A DNA stretch of 64,000 bases, from the NCBI RefSeq assembly GCF_900100275.1, contig NZ_FNET01000017.1, positions 86,917 to 150,916 on the forward strand. The letters are read 5' to 3'. The notes beneath the pieces were generated by a model. That model searched no databases. It had not been told where the DNA came from and saw only the letters and a program-made list of their open reading frames with translations. This DNA comes from Lentzea albidocapillata subsp. violacea. GTDB taxonomy: Bacteria > Actinomycetota > Actinomycetes > Mycobacteriales > Pseudonocardiaceae. Shown here piece after piece: positions 1 through 9,017 of this stretch (positions are counted from its first letter, which is position 1; every line of letters begins with the position of its first letter). The translations under genes were made by a program, and so were the position numbers.

Positions 1-446
1 CCGCCCGGGACCACCGCGCCACCTGGCTGGCCCGGCACCTGACACCGGAGCCCGCCGCCGTGGAGAGGCTCGCGGAGGACTGGCTGGCGGGGCGGCCACG
101 CGGAGAGCTGCCGGTCTCGGCACTGACGCCCAGGCCGGCGTCCCCGTTGCCGCGCATGGAGTTGCGGCGCCTGCTGCCGCGAACACCGTCCGGCTTCACC
201 GGTGCGACGGCCGCCGATCTCCGGCACCTGGCGGGCGACCAGGACGCCGCCGCGCGCCTCTACGCCGCCGACATCGCCGCGAATCCGGACGACGTGTCCG
301 CGTGGATCGGCCTCGGGCTCGCCGATCCGTCGGCGCGGGCCCTGCTGCGCGTGCCCGCCGTGGTCATGGCGGTGCACGCCGAGATCCTCCGCCGTACCGG
401 CGAGTTCCCCGACCCACGCGTGCTCGCCGCGTGGGTCGGGAGGTGA
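1..446 (+). CDS. C-terminal part of probable alpha-KG/HExxH-type peptide beta-hydroxylase (5' end outside window)
   Basis: The frame is open from base 3 to a TGA at 444-446, so only the last ~147 residues are present and no start can be assigned. The tail is Ala/Leu/Arg-rich and helical, with a TPR-like turn 'AWIGLGLA' and the ending 'PDPRVLAAWVGR'. Such a tail is typical of the HEXXH-motif proteins that accompany FxsB radical SAM/FxSxx-COOH peptide loci; the HEXXH motif itself would lie upstream. Family knowledge: these enzymes are thought to hydroxylate ribosomal peptides. The next gene, on the opposite strand, is FxsT-like, which supports the call, but the two converge with only 4 bases between stops and so are not one operon. 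The assignment rests on the tail alone and could be wrong. Confidence 0.45.
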   Translation, partial: ARDHRATWLARHLTPEPAAVERLAEDWLAGRPRGELPVSALTPRPASPLPRMELRRLLPRTPSGFTGATAADLRHLAGDQDAAARLYAADIAANPDDVSAWIGLGLADPSARALLRVPAVVMAVHAEILRRTGEFPDPRVLAAWVGR

Positions 447-450
447 TCGC

Positions 451-3400
451 TCAGCCCGTCGGCAGTGCTTCCAGGTCGCAGTCCGCGCGGGTGCTGCTGG
501 CGGCCGCGACGGTCGCCGGGTGGTTCTTGCCGAGTGCGCGGCGGAACCTGCTGATCACGTCGATCTGGAGCGACTCGGCGTCCGCGGTGCGGCCCAGTCC
601 GCGGAGGTCCAGGACGATGTTGGCGAGACACGCCAGCGTCGACGGGTGGTCTTCACCCAGCGCCCGCTGGGAGCGTTCGAGCACCCTCTGGTTGAGCGCG
701 TAGGACTTCTCGAAGTCGCCGGACGCCGCGTGGTCGCTCGCCCTGTTCGTGGCGCAGACGAGCGTGAACGGGTGGTCGTAGCCCAGCGCGTCCTGCATCG
801 TGACGAACGCGTCCTCGTTGAGCTCGGACGCCCTTTCGAGCTCTCCCATGAGCCTCAGGGTGACCGCGAGGTTCGTCTTGGCCGCCAGCACGTACGGGTG
901 GCACTGGCCGAGCGTCTCCGCGTACCCCGCGAGCACCTGCTCGCCGAGTGCCCTCGACTCGGTCAGCGCACCGGCCTGCCGCAGGTCCACCGCGAGGTTC
1001 AGCGACGCGGCCAGCGAACCGGGGTAGGTCTCGCCGTACCGCTTCACGTACCTGAGCACCGCTTCCTCCGAGAGGCGCAGCCCACCGGGGTGATCACCCG
1101 CCTTGCGCCGCGCGACGGCGAGGTTCTTGATGGCCCTCAACGTGTCCGGGTGGTCGTCGCCGAAGAGCCTGCGGTGTTTCGCCACCGCGGTCTCGAGCAT
1201 GTCCCTGGCCTGGACGTACTCACCGCACTCACGGATGTCCAGGCACAGGTTGTTGAGCATCGACAGCGTGAACCGGTGCTCGTCACCGAGGATGCGGGCG
1301 CGGTGCTCCCAGGTCGCCTGGTCGATGTCACGGGCCTCGGCGAACCGCCCGACGAGCCGCAGCGCGATCCCGAGGTTGTCCGCCGCGGCAAGAGAAAGAC
1401 CGTCCTCCTCGCCGTAGACCGCCTTCGCGGTGCGGTACGCGCCATCGCTGAGCTGCCAGGCCTTGGTGAACTCACCCAGTGCGCGCACGTCCTGAGCGAC
1501 CATGTTGGCGAGCACGAGGGTGTTCTCGGACTCCTCACCGAGGTTCTCCCGCGCCACCGCGTACGCGCGCTCGTCGACGGCGAGCGCTTCGGTGTAGCGG
1601 CCGAGCGCGCGCAGGCAGACGCCGACCTGTTTCGCCGTCGACAACGTGTCCGGCTTCTCCTCGCCGAACCGCTCACTCCAGTACGCGAGCAGTTCGCGTC
1701 CGTAGTCCAGACCGCCCTGGTCGTCGCCCCACGCGGCGAGGAACACGGCACTGTGCAGGGCGGTGCGCCGGACCCACGGGTCGTCGCATTCCTGCATCTT
1801 CGACGCACGCACGTGCGGCAGGAGTTCGATGTACTTGGCCCAGTTGTTCTGGGTGGCGGGACCACGTGGGTCGTCCGTGGCGAGCAGCACGTGGGCGGCA
1901 TGGCGCATCTGCGCGCGTTCCTGCGGTGTCATGCGGTCGAACAACGCGCCCTGCACCAGCCTGTGCAGCAGGATCGTGCCCTTGCTCTGGTCGATCTGCG
2001 CCAGGCTGTACCTGTTGATCTGCCGCATCGCCTTGCCGAGCAGCAACGGGTCGCGCAGCGCCTCGCCGAGCTCGTCCGGCACCGGGATTCCCTGCAGCTC
2101 GATGAAGAGGCTGCGGCTGATCGGCTCGGGAGCGAAGAACGCGCACACCTGCAGCAGCTGCAGGGCCGCCGGGTTCTCCACGCTCAGGCGGTCGAACGAC
2201 ACGTTCCACGCGGCGGCGACCGGCACGTGGTAGTCCACGGGCAGTCCGGCTTCGAGCAGTTCCGCGCGTTTGCGCGCGAAGAGCGAGAGGTACTCGCCGG
2301 CGTTCATGCCGGTCTCCCGCAGCCAGGACGCCGCCTGTTCGATCGCGAGGGGCAGGTCGCCGAGCACGTCGGCGACCTGTTCCGCGTCGGAGTCGGTCAA
2401 ACCCTGGTTGCGCCGTTGCAGGAGCTGTTTGCTCTCGGATCGGCTGAAGAGGTCGACCTCGACCGTCTGCGCGACGCTCGACCAATGCGTGTTCCGTGAA
2501 GTCACCAGGATGTGTCCTGATCCGCCGGTGGGGAAAAAAGGTCGGACGTCCTCGGGTTTGTCCGCGTTGTCGAACACCAGCAACCAGCGCCGATAGGGAT
2601 GTCCGCGGCGCAATGATTCCCGTACCGCCGCAATGACGGAGTTGACCGCGCCGGTGTTGGGGATTCCGAGCTGTGCGGCCAGCTCCACGAAAACCGAACG
2701 GATGTGCGTCGGGTCTTCCGAGGGAATCCACCAGACGACGTCGTAGTCGTCCGCGTGCAGATACGCGTACTCGACCGCGACCTGCGATTTCCCGATGCCG
2801 CCGAGGCCGTAGAGCGCTTCGGGGAGCACCGCGGTCGGGTTCGTGTCACCCGAGGTCAAACGGGTGTTCAGGGCCGCCAGCATGGCGGTTCGGCCGGTGA
2901 AGTTGAAGTTGCGCGGAGGGACGGACCACGCGCGTGGCGCGTCACCCTGATGACTCAGGATCGTGGACGAGGCCTCATCTCGTACCGTCACTGTCCCTCC
3001 TGGGTCAGCTGCATTGATTGGCAATATTTGTGAGGGAGATTCCTCTTCGGCGGGAGCAGACACGCGCGCGATTGAATCAGCGGACTCGGTCTCCGGTTCG
3101 ACCCGGTCGGCCGTGAGATCCGTGATCATCGCCCTGATACGATTAGACCGTTTGGCGTACGGCCCGCTCATCGCACGAAAGATCACCTGTTGCAGGCGCA
3201 GATGAGGGAGACTTTCCGGAGTCGCGTCCGAAATGGCGGAGTCCGGATCGTCGAGTGCTTCCTTGAGGTCACGAGTCGCCTCGCTTTTCGGGAGCAGGTC
3301 GGCCACCGTGCGCAGAACGCGGGCCGTGTCGGCGCGTGAGCAGGTGGAGAGCAGTTCCTGGCGCAGTCCGTCCCGGAACTCGTAGGTGCCGGGCGAAGAG

Positions 3401-4686
3401 GTGCCCTCGTCGCGTTCGATGAGGCCGCCGAGCAGCACCTCGGCCAGGTGCGAGAGGTTCGTGCCGGGCAGCACAGTCTGGCGCACGGCGCTCATCACCG
3501 GCAGCTTCAGCGGGACCGGGGTGGCGGCGAGCAGGCCCGCGAGGGCGAACGCCGGCGGGGAGGCGATGGTGCGGAAGCGGCTCACCCGGTCGGCCGGGCT
3601 CAGGTGCGGCAACGGGTCGACCTCGAACGTGCTCTCCTTGGCACTCGGGTCGGCGAACAACGTGGTGAGGCGGACGGCGGGGCCGTCGCCGGTGACCAGC
3701 CGGGTCCAGTGGCCCAGCCAGTCCGGGCGCAGTTCCAGGACGGGCACGGGCACGGCGGTGTCCGGTGGGCGTTCGTCGGAGGGGTCGGCGAGCCGGTAGC
3801 GGATGCGGGCGTTCGGCGCGCCCGCATCCGGCATCCGCAGCTGCACCCTCGTCGTCACGAGGCCGGTCCAGCTCCACAGTTCGTGCGGGAGCAGGTGCAC
3901 CACGGACACGTGGATCGAACGGCCCCAGTAGCCGATGACGCGGTCCGCCGCGCCGGTGTGCCACGCCCTGCCCACGCCGTCCGTCACCACGAGCACGAGG
4001 CGGCCCCCGGACGGGTCGAGCAGTTCCGCCGGACCACGGGAGGGGCCGTTCGGGGCGCCGACGCGCACCAGCAGGTCGCCGGCGCTCTCCTGGTCGAAGT
4101 CGACGAAGTAGAGGCGGACCGTGCGGAACGCGCCCTGTGTCTCCAGCACCGCGCGGAAGTCCGCGATCTCGCGCTGCCAGATCTCCAGCGACGCCGTGTC
4201 CACGACGAGCGCGATCTCGAACGGCCGGGTGAGCGCGGGGAGGAAGGCGGGCAGCCACACGCCGGTCTCGGCGACGCGGAGCGCGGTGGTCTCCTCGTCG
4301 AACTCCACCTCGTGGCCCGAGGGCACGAGTCGCGCCAGCGGTCGCAGTGCCCGGGAGATCGCGCGGGTGTGCGGCAGGTTCTCGGTGACCGGTCGTGCGG
4401 CGCCCGGTTCGTGCCGCGGCGGCGTGCCGAGGACAAACCGCGGCAGAACGTCCTTTGTGGACTTCACCACCTCGGGGGGAACGTGCGGAGGTGTGGTGGA
4501 CCGGAGAGCCGGTGGGACGTCCTCGGGAGGCGGAAGTGCCATCGGCAGAACGACGTGCTGTCGCTTCGGCGTGGCCGGCACCTCCGCCGGTCCCGCCACC
4601 TCCCTGCTCGCGTTCCACACCTGGCTCGCGAGCCACAGTGCGTCCGCCAGCTCTCTCGCGGTGAGGTCGCGCTCCGCGGCGCTCAT
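451..4686 (-). CDS. fxsT-like: FxsT-like STAND protein: SAV_2336-type N-terminus, NB-ARC NTPase, TPR array
   Basis: 1411 residues. ATG at 4684-4686 overlaps the TGA of the upstream AAA gene by four bases (ATGA), so I use it rather than longer in-frame starts. Residues ~60-430 form a SAV_2336-like region with a vWA/Rossmann-type strand 'FEIALVVDTASLEIW'. A P-loop 'GLGGIGKSQVAVEYA' near residue 630 and downstream 'RRWLLVFDNAD' and 'GDLPLAIEQAASWL' mark an NB-ARC (STAND) ATPase. From ~950 to the end are repeated ~42-residue tetratricopeptide units of the kind 'A..NLA...R..G....A'. The arrangement matches the FxSxx-COOH-system TPR protein FxsT. STAND proteins of this type are regulated switches that oligomerise on sensing a ligand; the signal here is unknown. 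It is the last gene of a three-gene operon with 4-bp overlaps. Confidence 0.8.
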   Translation of the reverse strand: MSAAERDLTARELADALWLASQVWNASREVAGPAEVPATPKRQHVVLPMALPPPEDVPPALRSTTPPHVPPEVVKSTKDVLPRFVLGTPPRHEPGAARPVTENLPHTRAISRALRPLARLVPSGHEVEFDEETTALRVAETGVWLPAFLPALTRPFEIALVVDTASLEIWQREIADFRAVLETQGAFRTVRLYFVDFDQESAGDLLVRVGAPNGPSRGPAELLDPSGGRLVLVVTDGVGRAWHTGAADRVIGYWGRSIHVSVVHLLPHELWSWTGLVTTRVQLRMPDAGAPNARIRYRLADPSDERPPDTAVPVPVLELRPDWLGHWTRLVTGDGPAVRLTTLFADPSAKESTFEVDPLPHLSPADRVSRFRTIASPPAFALAGLLAATPVPLKLPVMSAVRQTVLPGTNLSHLAEVLLGGLIERDEGTSSPGTYEFRDGLRQELLSTCSRADTARVLRTVADLLPKSEATRDLKEALDDPDSAISDATPESLPHLRLQQVIFRAMSGPYAKRSNRIRAMITDLTADRVEPETESADSIARVSAPAEEESPSQILPINAADPGGTVTVRDEASSTILSHQGDAPRAWSVPPRNFNFTGRTAMLAALNTRLTSGDTNPTAVLPEALYGLGGIGKSQVAVEYAYLHADDYDVVWWIPSEDPTHIRSVFVELAAQLGIPNTGAVNSVIAAVRESLRRGHPYRRWLLVFDNADKPEDVRPFFPTGGSGHILVTSRNTHWSSVAQTVEVDLFSRSESKQLLQRRNQGLTDSDAEQVADVLGDLPLAIEQAASWLRETGMNAGEYLSLFARKRAELLEAGLPVDYHVPVAAAWNVSFDRLSVENPAALQLLQVCAFFAPEPISRSLFIELQGIPVPDELGEALRDPLLLGKAMRQINRYSLAQIDQSKGTILLHRLVQGALFDRMTPQERAQMRHAAHVLLATDDPRGPATQNNWAKYIELLPHVRASKMQECDDPWVRRTALHSAVFLAAWGDDQGGLDYGRELLAYWSERFGEEKPDTLSTAKQVGVCLRALGRYTEALAVDERAYAVARENLGEESENTLVLANMVAQDVRALGEFTKAWQLSDGAYRTAKAVYGEEDGLSLAAADNLGIALRLVGRFAEARDIDQATWEHRARILGDEHRFTLSMLNNLCLDIRECGEYVQARDMLETAVAKHRRLFGDDHPDTLRAIKNLAVARRKAGDHPGGLRLSEEAVLRYVKRYGETYPGSLAASLNLAVDLRQAGALTESRALGEQVLAGYAETLGQCHPYVLAAKTNLAVTLRLMGELERASELNEDAFVTMQDALGYDHPFTLVCATNRASDHAASGDFEKSYALNQRVLERSQRALGEDHPSTLACLANIVLDLRGLGRTADAESLQIDVISRFRRALGKNHPATVAAASSTRADCDLEALPTG

Positions 4687-5717
4687 TCGAACCCCGTCGT
4701 GGAAAGCCGGTGCCACAGGGCGTCGCGCAGGCGTTCCCACGCGATCCGGTCCGCGGTGAGCCCGCTCGACGACGCGAGCTGGATAGTGTTCAGCAGCTGG
4801 TCGATCGCGAGCCCGCCCTCGGACTCGCTGCGGCGCAGGAACTTCCGGATCAGTTCGGCCGAACCGCCCGACGCGTCGCGGAAGTGCGCCGCGACCATGC
4901 TCGCGAGCTGTTCCTCGTTCGGCGGCTGCATCTCCAGCTGCAGCGTCCTGCGCAGGAACGCCGGAGGGAACTCGCGTTCCCGGTTGCTGGTGAACACGAT
5001 GAACGGGAAGGCGCGGCACACCACCCGGCCCTCGGTGATCTCCGCGCTGCCACCGGGGTCCGCGGTGTGCACGACGACCTTCGGCGTCCGGCGTGCGACG
5101 CGGGCGAGCTCGCGGATCAGGAACTCACCGTCCTCCAGCACCGCGAGCAGGTCGTGCGGCAGCGAGAGGTCGGCCTTGTCCACCTCGTCCACCACCAGGA
5201 CCCGCGGCAGCTCGTACGGCAGCAGCGCCGTTCCCAACGGTCCTAAGTGGATGAAGTCGCCGATGTCCGTCGGCTCGTCGAGCACACCGCTCGCCCTGGC
5301 ACTGGAAGCGTGCACGCGACCGATCGCGTCGTACTCGTACAGGCCGTCCTGCCGGAGCTTGGTGCTCGACGTCACCGGCCACGTCAGGACCGGTCCCAGC
5401 GAGAGCTCCCTGGCCACCCGGAACGCGAGCGACGTCTTGCCGGTGCCGGGCCCGCCGGTGACGAGCAACGGCCTGCGCAGCAGCAGGGCGGCGTTGACCA
5501 TGTCGATCTCGTGCCGGTCCGCCGGGTAGGACGTGTCGGCGCCGGGCGCGCCGATCCGCCGACTGTTCTCGTGCTCCCCGCCGACCGGCAGGGGCAGCGC
5601 GGGACCGCCCTGGAACACCCGCCACGGCGGCGGTTCCGGCAGGTCGGTGCGCAGGTCGACCTCGGCACGCGGTTGCCCGGTGCCGGTGTAGATGTGCCAG
5701 TCCTCGGTCCGCGTCAA
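4683..5717 (-). CDS. MoxR-type AAA+ ATPase of the FxsT/VMAP operon
   Basis: 344 residues from a TTG at 5715-5717 that overlaps the preceding TGA by four bases. Upstream in-frame codons run through the VMAP gene and were rejected. A Walker A 'GGPGTGKTSLAFRVA' lies near residue 95 and a Walker B 'RVLVVDEVDKAD' near 185. Sensor-1-like 'FIVFTSNREREFPPAFLRRT' places the arginine finger region before a C-terminal helical lid. MoxR ATPases work as oligomeric chaperone-like remodelers and usually pair with vWA-type partners. Here the partner is probably the VMAP protein upstream and the FxsT-like protein downstream, to which it is translationally coupled on both sides. Confidence 0.88.
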   Translation of the reverse strand: MTRTEDWHIYTGTGQPRAEVDLRTDLPEPPPWRVFQGGPALPLPVGGEHENSRRIGAPGADTSYPADRHEIDMVNAALLLRRPLLVTGGPGTGKTSLAFRVARELSLGPVLTWPVTSSTKLRQDGLYEYDAIGRVHASSARASGVLDEPTDIGDFIHLGPLGTALLPYELPRVLVVDEVDKADLSLPHDLLAVLEDGEFLIRELARVARRTPKVVVHTADPGGSAEITEGRVVCRAFPFIVFTSNREREFPPAFLRRTLQLEMQPPNEEQLASMVAAHFRDASGGSAELIRKFLRRSESEGGLAIDQLLNTIQLASSSGLTADRIAWERLRDALWHRLSTTGFE

Positions 5718-7831
5718 GGCGCGACCACCTCCTGCGGCAGGGGTTCCACCTGCCGGGCCGGGTCGTCCCACAGGACGCTGATGTGGCTGCCGGGGTGCGC
5801 GTCGCAGTCGTCGGCGTACTGGGCCTGGCCGCGCAGCTTCTTCACGTTCTCCAGCAGCTTGCCGAGCCCGCCGTCCGCCAGCAGGTCGTCGACGGCGGCG
5901 CGGAACGCCTTGCCGGCGCAGTCCTCCCGGTGCCAGATCACCACGGGCACGCCCGTCTTGAGCGCGATCGCCACCTCCATCCTGCCGACGCTGTCGCGGG
6001 CGGACGGCGGGTCGGCGAGCACGAGCAGCACGACGTTCTCGGCGAGTGCGAGCTTGGCACCGAGTTTCTGCAGGTGTCTCGGGCCGTCGAGCCGGCTGCG
6101 GTGCACCGCGTCGTCGATGGGACTGTCCCCTGCCTGGAGATGGCTCTGCAGGTGTGCCCATCGCCGCTTCCACCGGCGGTGTTTCGCCTTCTCCCTGCTC
6201 CGTTCCAGTGATCGCAGGGACACCAGGTAGTCGACCCCGATCGGTGTCGCCACCTCGTCGGAGAACGAGATCCACTGGTCGACGGGCAGGTTGAGCAGGT
6301 CCTTCGGCAGGATCATCTCGATCGAGACGCTGCTCGCGTTCTCCGCCCAGCCCTCGATCCGGCCGACCAGCTCGCCCACCCGCACCCGCAGCTCGGCGAG
6401 GCTGCCGGTGTAGTCGCGGCCGCGCTGCGGGGTCCACGTCGCCGAGTTCACCTGGCACCACTCGGAGAGCAGGTAGCGGCCGGGTTCGACGCCGTGCGGC
6501 TGCAGCCGCAGCACCAGGGACGCCTCGGCGGGCGCGACCGTCTCCGTGGTCTCCACCGAGATCGACCCGCGCAACGCGAGCAGGTCCGCGTGCAGGCCCA
6601 TGGCCCGTGCCTGGTCCTCGGAGAACTGCCAGAGACGCTGGGAGAGCACGTCTCCCGCGTGCAGTGCCAGGTGTTCGAGCAACGCGAGCGCGGGTGGGAC
6701 GCCGTCGGGCCGTGCGTTCATCCGCTCCAGCCGGTTCAGCACGTCGACGGTGTCGTGCCGGCCGGGCGGCAGGGGCGCGGCCTGGCTGCCCGCCGCGACC
6801 CGGTAGCACTCGGCGAGCTGCGGGAAGTCGGTGTCGCGTAACAGTTCGGTGATCGTGCGGCGGTCCTGGTCACCGAAGAGCTCCAGCGTCGCCATGTCCT
6901 CGACGAGGCGACTGATCCGGTGCAGTTCCTGGGCTTCCGGCTGCAACTGCCGCAGGGCCCGCAGCAACGTGCGCACGGCTCCCGGCCGGCGTCCGCAGGC
7001 GAGCACGATCGCGAAGACGTGCAGCCGGGCGTCGTCGAACTCGGCGACCCGCAGCCGTGGTTCGAGCGGGTCCAGCGCGCTGTTGACCAGCTGGAGGCAC
7101 AACCTCCGGCCCTCGACCCGTCCCATCAACGGCATCCTGGCGATCAGCTCGGCCAGGACGCCGAGCGACTCACCGCCGCCGGCCACCGCCCCGTCGTCGA
7201 TCTCCGCGGATGCCACCGGGGCCGGCGCGGGCGCGGCCGTGGCGTGCATCGACTCGGCCGACAGCCGGATCCACGCCGACGTCCTGGTCTCCTTGACCGC
7301 GACCTCGATCTCCCGGTACGCGAGCGGTTCGGCCGCCGGGTCGTGCCACAGCACTTCCTCGTAGAACGCCCTCGACACGATCACCGCGAGCACCGCGGAC
7401 GAGCCGGCCAGCGCGGACTTGAGGGGGTCGGCCTCCAGCAACCGGAACGTGAGGTTCACGCAGTCGCCGACCGCGCCCTTGGCGTTGAACGTGACCTCAC
7501 CGAAGTGCAGCGCGATCCGCAACCGGATGCGCGCCTCCTGGGTGACCGTGGCGTTGTAGCGCAGCAGGTTCGCGATCAGCCGGCGGAGCAGGAACTCGGA
7601 CAGCACCTGCTTGGGCACCTCGGGGGTGAACAGGAACATCGCGCCGTCACCGCGGTCCTCCTGGTGCCAGGAGCGCTCCTCGATGTTGCTTTCGCGCAGC
7701 GCGGCGTGCAGCGCGTCGTAGAGTCCGCCGTGGGCGACGAGCTTGTGGTGGTTGGTCCGGCTGGGGTCGCTGAACTTCTCCACGTCGACAGCCAGCACGG
7801 CCCGCGGCTCGGCGCGTGGTGTCTGTTCCAC
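5714..7831 (-). CDS. Nucleotide cyclase-like / effector-associated / VMAP-C protein
   Basis: 705 residues from an ATG at 7831. Residues ~10-195 look like a class III nucleotide cyclase fold: 'AVDVEKFS' supplies the first metal Asp, 'DRGDGAMFLF' the second, and 'GDCVNLTFRLLE' keeps the Asn/Arg pair used in catalysis. The usual adenine-selecting Lys before GDG is absent (E-D-R). Residues ~225-330 are helical and resemble an effector-associated domain. The C-terminal ~280 residues carry VMAP-C features: 'LRLQPHGVEPGRYLLSEW', a 'DPPSARDSVGRMEVAI' segment, and a tail with 'VLWDDPARQVEPLP'. VMAP proteins occur in vWA-MoxR-associated conflict systems; the adjacent MoxR gene fits. First gene of the operon, divergent from a Crp-type regulator. 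Whether the cyclase domain is active cannot be told from sequence. Confidence 0.72.
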   Translation of the reverse strand: MEQTPRAEPRAVLAVDVEKFSDPSRTNHHKLVAHGGLYDALHAALRESNIEERSWHQEDRGDGAMFLFTPEVPKQVLSEFLLRRLIANLLRYNATVTQEARIRLRIALHFGEVTFNAKGAVGDCVNLTFRLLEADPLKSALAGSSAVLAVIVSRAFYEEVLWHDPAAEPLAYREIEVAVKETRTSAWIRLSAESMHATAAPAPAPVASAEIDDGAVAGGGESLGVLAELIARMPLMGRVEGRRLCLQLVNSALDPLEPRLRVAEFDDARLHVFAIVLACGRRPGAVRTLLRALRQLQPEAQELHRISRLVEDMATLELFGDQDRRTITELLRDTDFPQLAECYRVAAGSQAAPLPPGRHDTVDVLNRLERMNARPDGVPPALALLEHLALHAGDVLSQRLWQFSEDQARAMGLHADLLALRGSISVETTETVAPAEASLVLRLQPHGVEPGRYLLSEWCQVNSATWTPQRGRDYTGSLAELRVRVGELVGRIEGWAENASSVSIEMILPKDLLNLPVDQWISFSDEVATPIGVDYLVSLRSLERSREKAKHRRWKRRWAHLQSHLQAGDSPIDDAVHRSRLDGPRHLQKLGAKLALAENVVLLVLADPPSARDSVGRMEVAIALKTGVPVVIWHREDCAGKAFRAAVDDLLADGGLGKLLENVKKLRGQAQYADDCDAHPGSHISVLWDDPARQVEPLPQEVVAP

Positions 7832-7898
7832 GGGTTCTCCCTACCGGCATGGGCGATGGTCCATTATCCGGAGTTGATCTGAATATTGGTGCATTCCG

Positions 7899-7916
7899 GC
7901 CTGATTTAGATCAATC
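7899..7916. promoter_or_regulatory. CRP/FNR-like operator in the divergent promoter
   Basis: The sequence CTGATTTAGATCAA at 7901-7914 has the TGA-N6-TCA core of a CRP/FNR-family site and matches an FNR box at nine of ten half-site positions. It lies about 35 bases before the ATG of the crp-family gene and about 70 bases before the divergent cyclase/VMAP gene, so one bound dimer could affect both. Position and symmetry are seen; binding is inferred. Confidence 0.4.
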
Positions 7917-7948
7917 GGGGCAGTCAGGGGCGTGCGGTTGCCGGAATC

Positions 7949-8611
7949 ATGAGAAGCATGATGATCGACCGGTCTTTCTGGGGGATGCTCGACGAGGCCG
8001 ATCGCACAGCGTTGCGGAACACCGCGACTCGTGTCGAATTTGCATCCGGTTCGGTGATCTGCCATCAGGGGGACCAGTCGCGCAACGTACTCGTGGTGTC
8101 GCGGGGCAGGGTCCGGGTGAGCCGGTTCACCGTCACCGGCGACGAGACGGTGCTCGCCGTCCGCGGCCCCGGCGAGATCATCGGCGAGCTCTCCGCCGTG
8201 GACGGCCGCCGTCGTTCCGCCACCCTGACCGCGGTGGACGCCGTCCATGGCCTGGTGATTTCCCCTCGTGCGCTCAAGTCGCTGTGCCACGCGCGGCCCG
8301 GCATCACGTGGGCGATGCTGCGCGTCGTGGCGTCCCGCCAGCGGGCCATGGCAGGCCAGCAGGACCTCCGCACCGGACCGTCGTTGCACCGCGTGGGCGC
8401 GATGCTGCTCGACCTCGCGCACCGGGAGGCGGACGACCTGATCGCGACGGTGCCCCTCACTCAGCGCGAGCTGGCCGGAATAGCAGGCATTTCCCGTGAA
8501 ACGCTCGCCCGCACGTTGAAAGTCCTGCGCGAAGGCGGAATCGTCCTGACCCGGCGCAACGGCATAGAAATTCTTCGTGAGGACGAATTGCGCGCCCTCT
8601 GCGGGATCTGA
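7949..8611 (+). CDS. Crp/Fnr-family transcription regulator with intact cNMP-binding cassette
   Basis: 220 residues from an ATG at 7949 (a second ATG at 7958 is possible). Residues ~10-120 form the cyclic-nucleotide-binding beta-barrel. The phosphate-binding cassette 'GEIIGELSAVDGRRRSAT' keeps the Glu and Arg-Ser that contact the cyclic phosphate in E. coli CRP. A long dimer helix follows, and the C-terminal winged HTH 'TQRELAGIAGISRETLART' ends in a recognition helix with the R-E-x-x-x-R pattern of CRP. No FNR-type cysteine cluster is seen, so cAMP or cGMP is a likelier ligand than oxygen. It is transcribed away from the cyclase-like/VMAP gene and may regulate that promoter. Confidence 0.9.
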   Translation: MRSMMIDRSFWGMLDEADRTALRNTATRVEFASGSVICHQGDQSRNVLVVSRGRVRVSRFTVTGDETVLAVRGPGEIIGELSAVDGRRRSATLTAVDAVHGLVISPRALKSLCHARPGITWAMLRVVASRQRAMAGQQDLRTGPSLHRVGAMLLDLAHREADDLIATVPLTQRELAGIAGISRETLARTLKVLREGGIVLTRRNGIEILREDELRALCGI

Positions 8612-8693
8612 CGCTGTGTGGCATCTGACGCAGACATCCGCGACCCGTGCCGTTTTCCTGGAGCCACAGTTCGCCGAGCCCGCAGGAGCCGAC

Positions 8694-9017
8694 ATGAAGC
8701 GCCGTTCACTGCCCGACCCCGACTCGCGTACTCAGGTCCTGCGGGCGCGTCGTAAGCACACGGAGCAGGTCGTGCTCGCGATCGTCTTCACGGTCATCGA
8801 GCTGTGGGCGATCGTGGCCGTCATCGTCCTGCTGGAGGCCCGCGGCGTGCTGGCCGTCGCCGTCGCCCTGGTGCTGTCGGCGTCGCTGATCGCCCTCTGG
8901 GACACCTGGCGCACGTTGCTGATGTTCGGCCGGGCGTTGCGCTCCTGGCTGCCGGACGAGGTCCCCGCCGCGGGCGCCGAACCACCACGACGACCGTCGA
9001 ACCTGGTGCGGCTCTAG
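8694..9017 (+). CDS. Small two-helix membrane protein of unknown function
   Basis: 107 residues. The ATG at 8694 follows an AGGAG at 8683-8687; longer in-frame starts overlap the crp gene and have no comparable site. A basic N-terminus is followed by two hydrophobic helices (about residues 24-46 and 49-70, the first containing 'VVLAIVFTVIELWAIVAVIV') and a short polar tail. The family is not recognised. It may share a transcript with the crp gene. Its TAG stop at 9015-9017 is formed by the TA target duplication plus the first base of the adjacent inverted-repeat element, and restoring the empty site leaves the stop unchanged. Confidence 0.65.
   Translation: MKRRSLPDPDSRTQVLRARRKHTEQVVLAIVFTVIELWAIVAVIVLLEARGVLAVAVALVLSASLIALWDTWRTLLMFGRALRSWLPDEVPAAGAEPPRRPSNLVRL

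Noticed and set aside
202..2499. A 765-codon open frame on the plus strand
   Set aside because: It lies opposite the FxsT-like gene, has no family motifs and is the usual antisense shadow of a high-GC gene.
8577..8693. Upstream extension of the small membrane protein
   Set aside because: It would overlap the crp gene; the AGGAG at 8683-8687 fits the ATG at 8694 far better.
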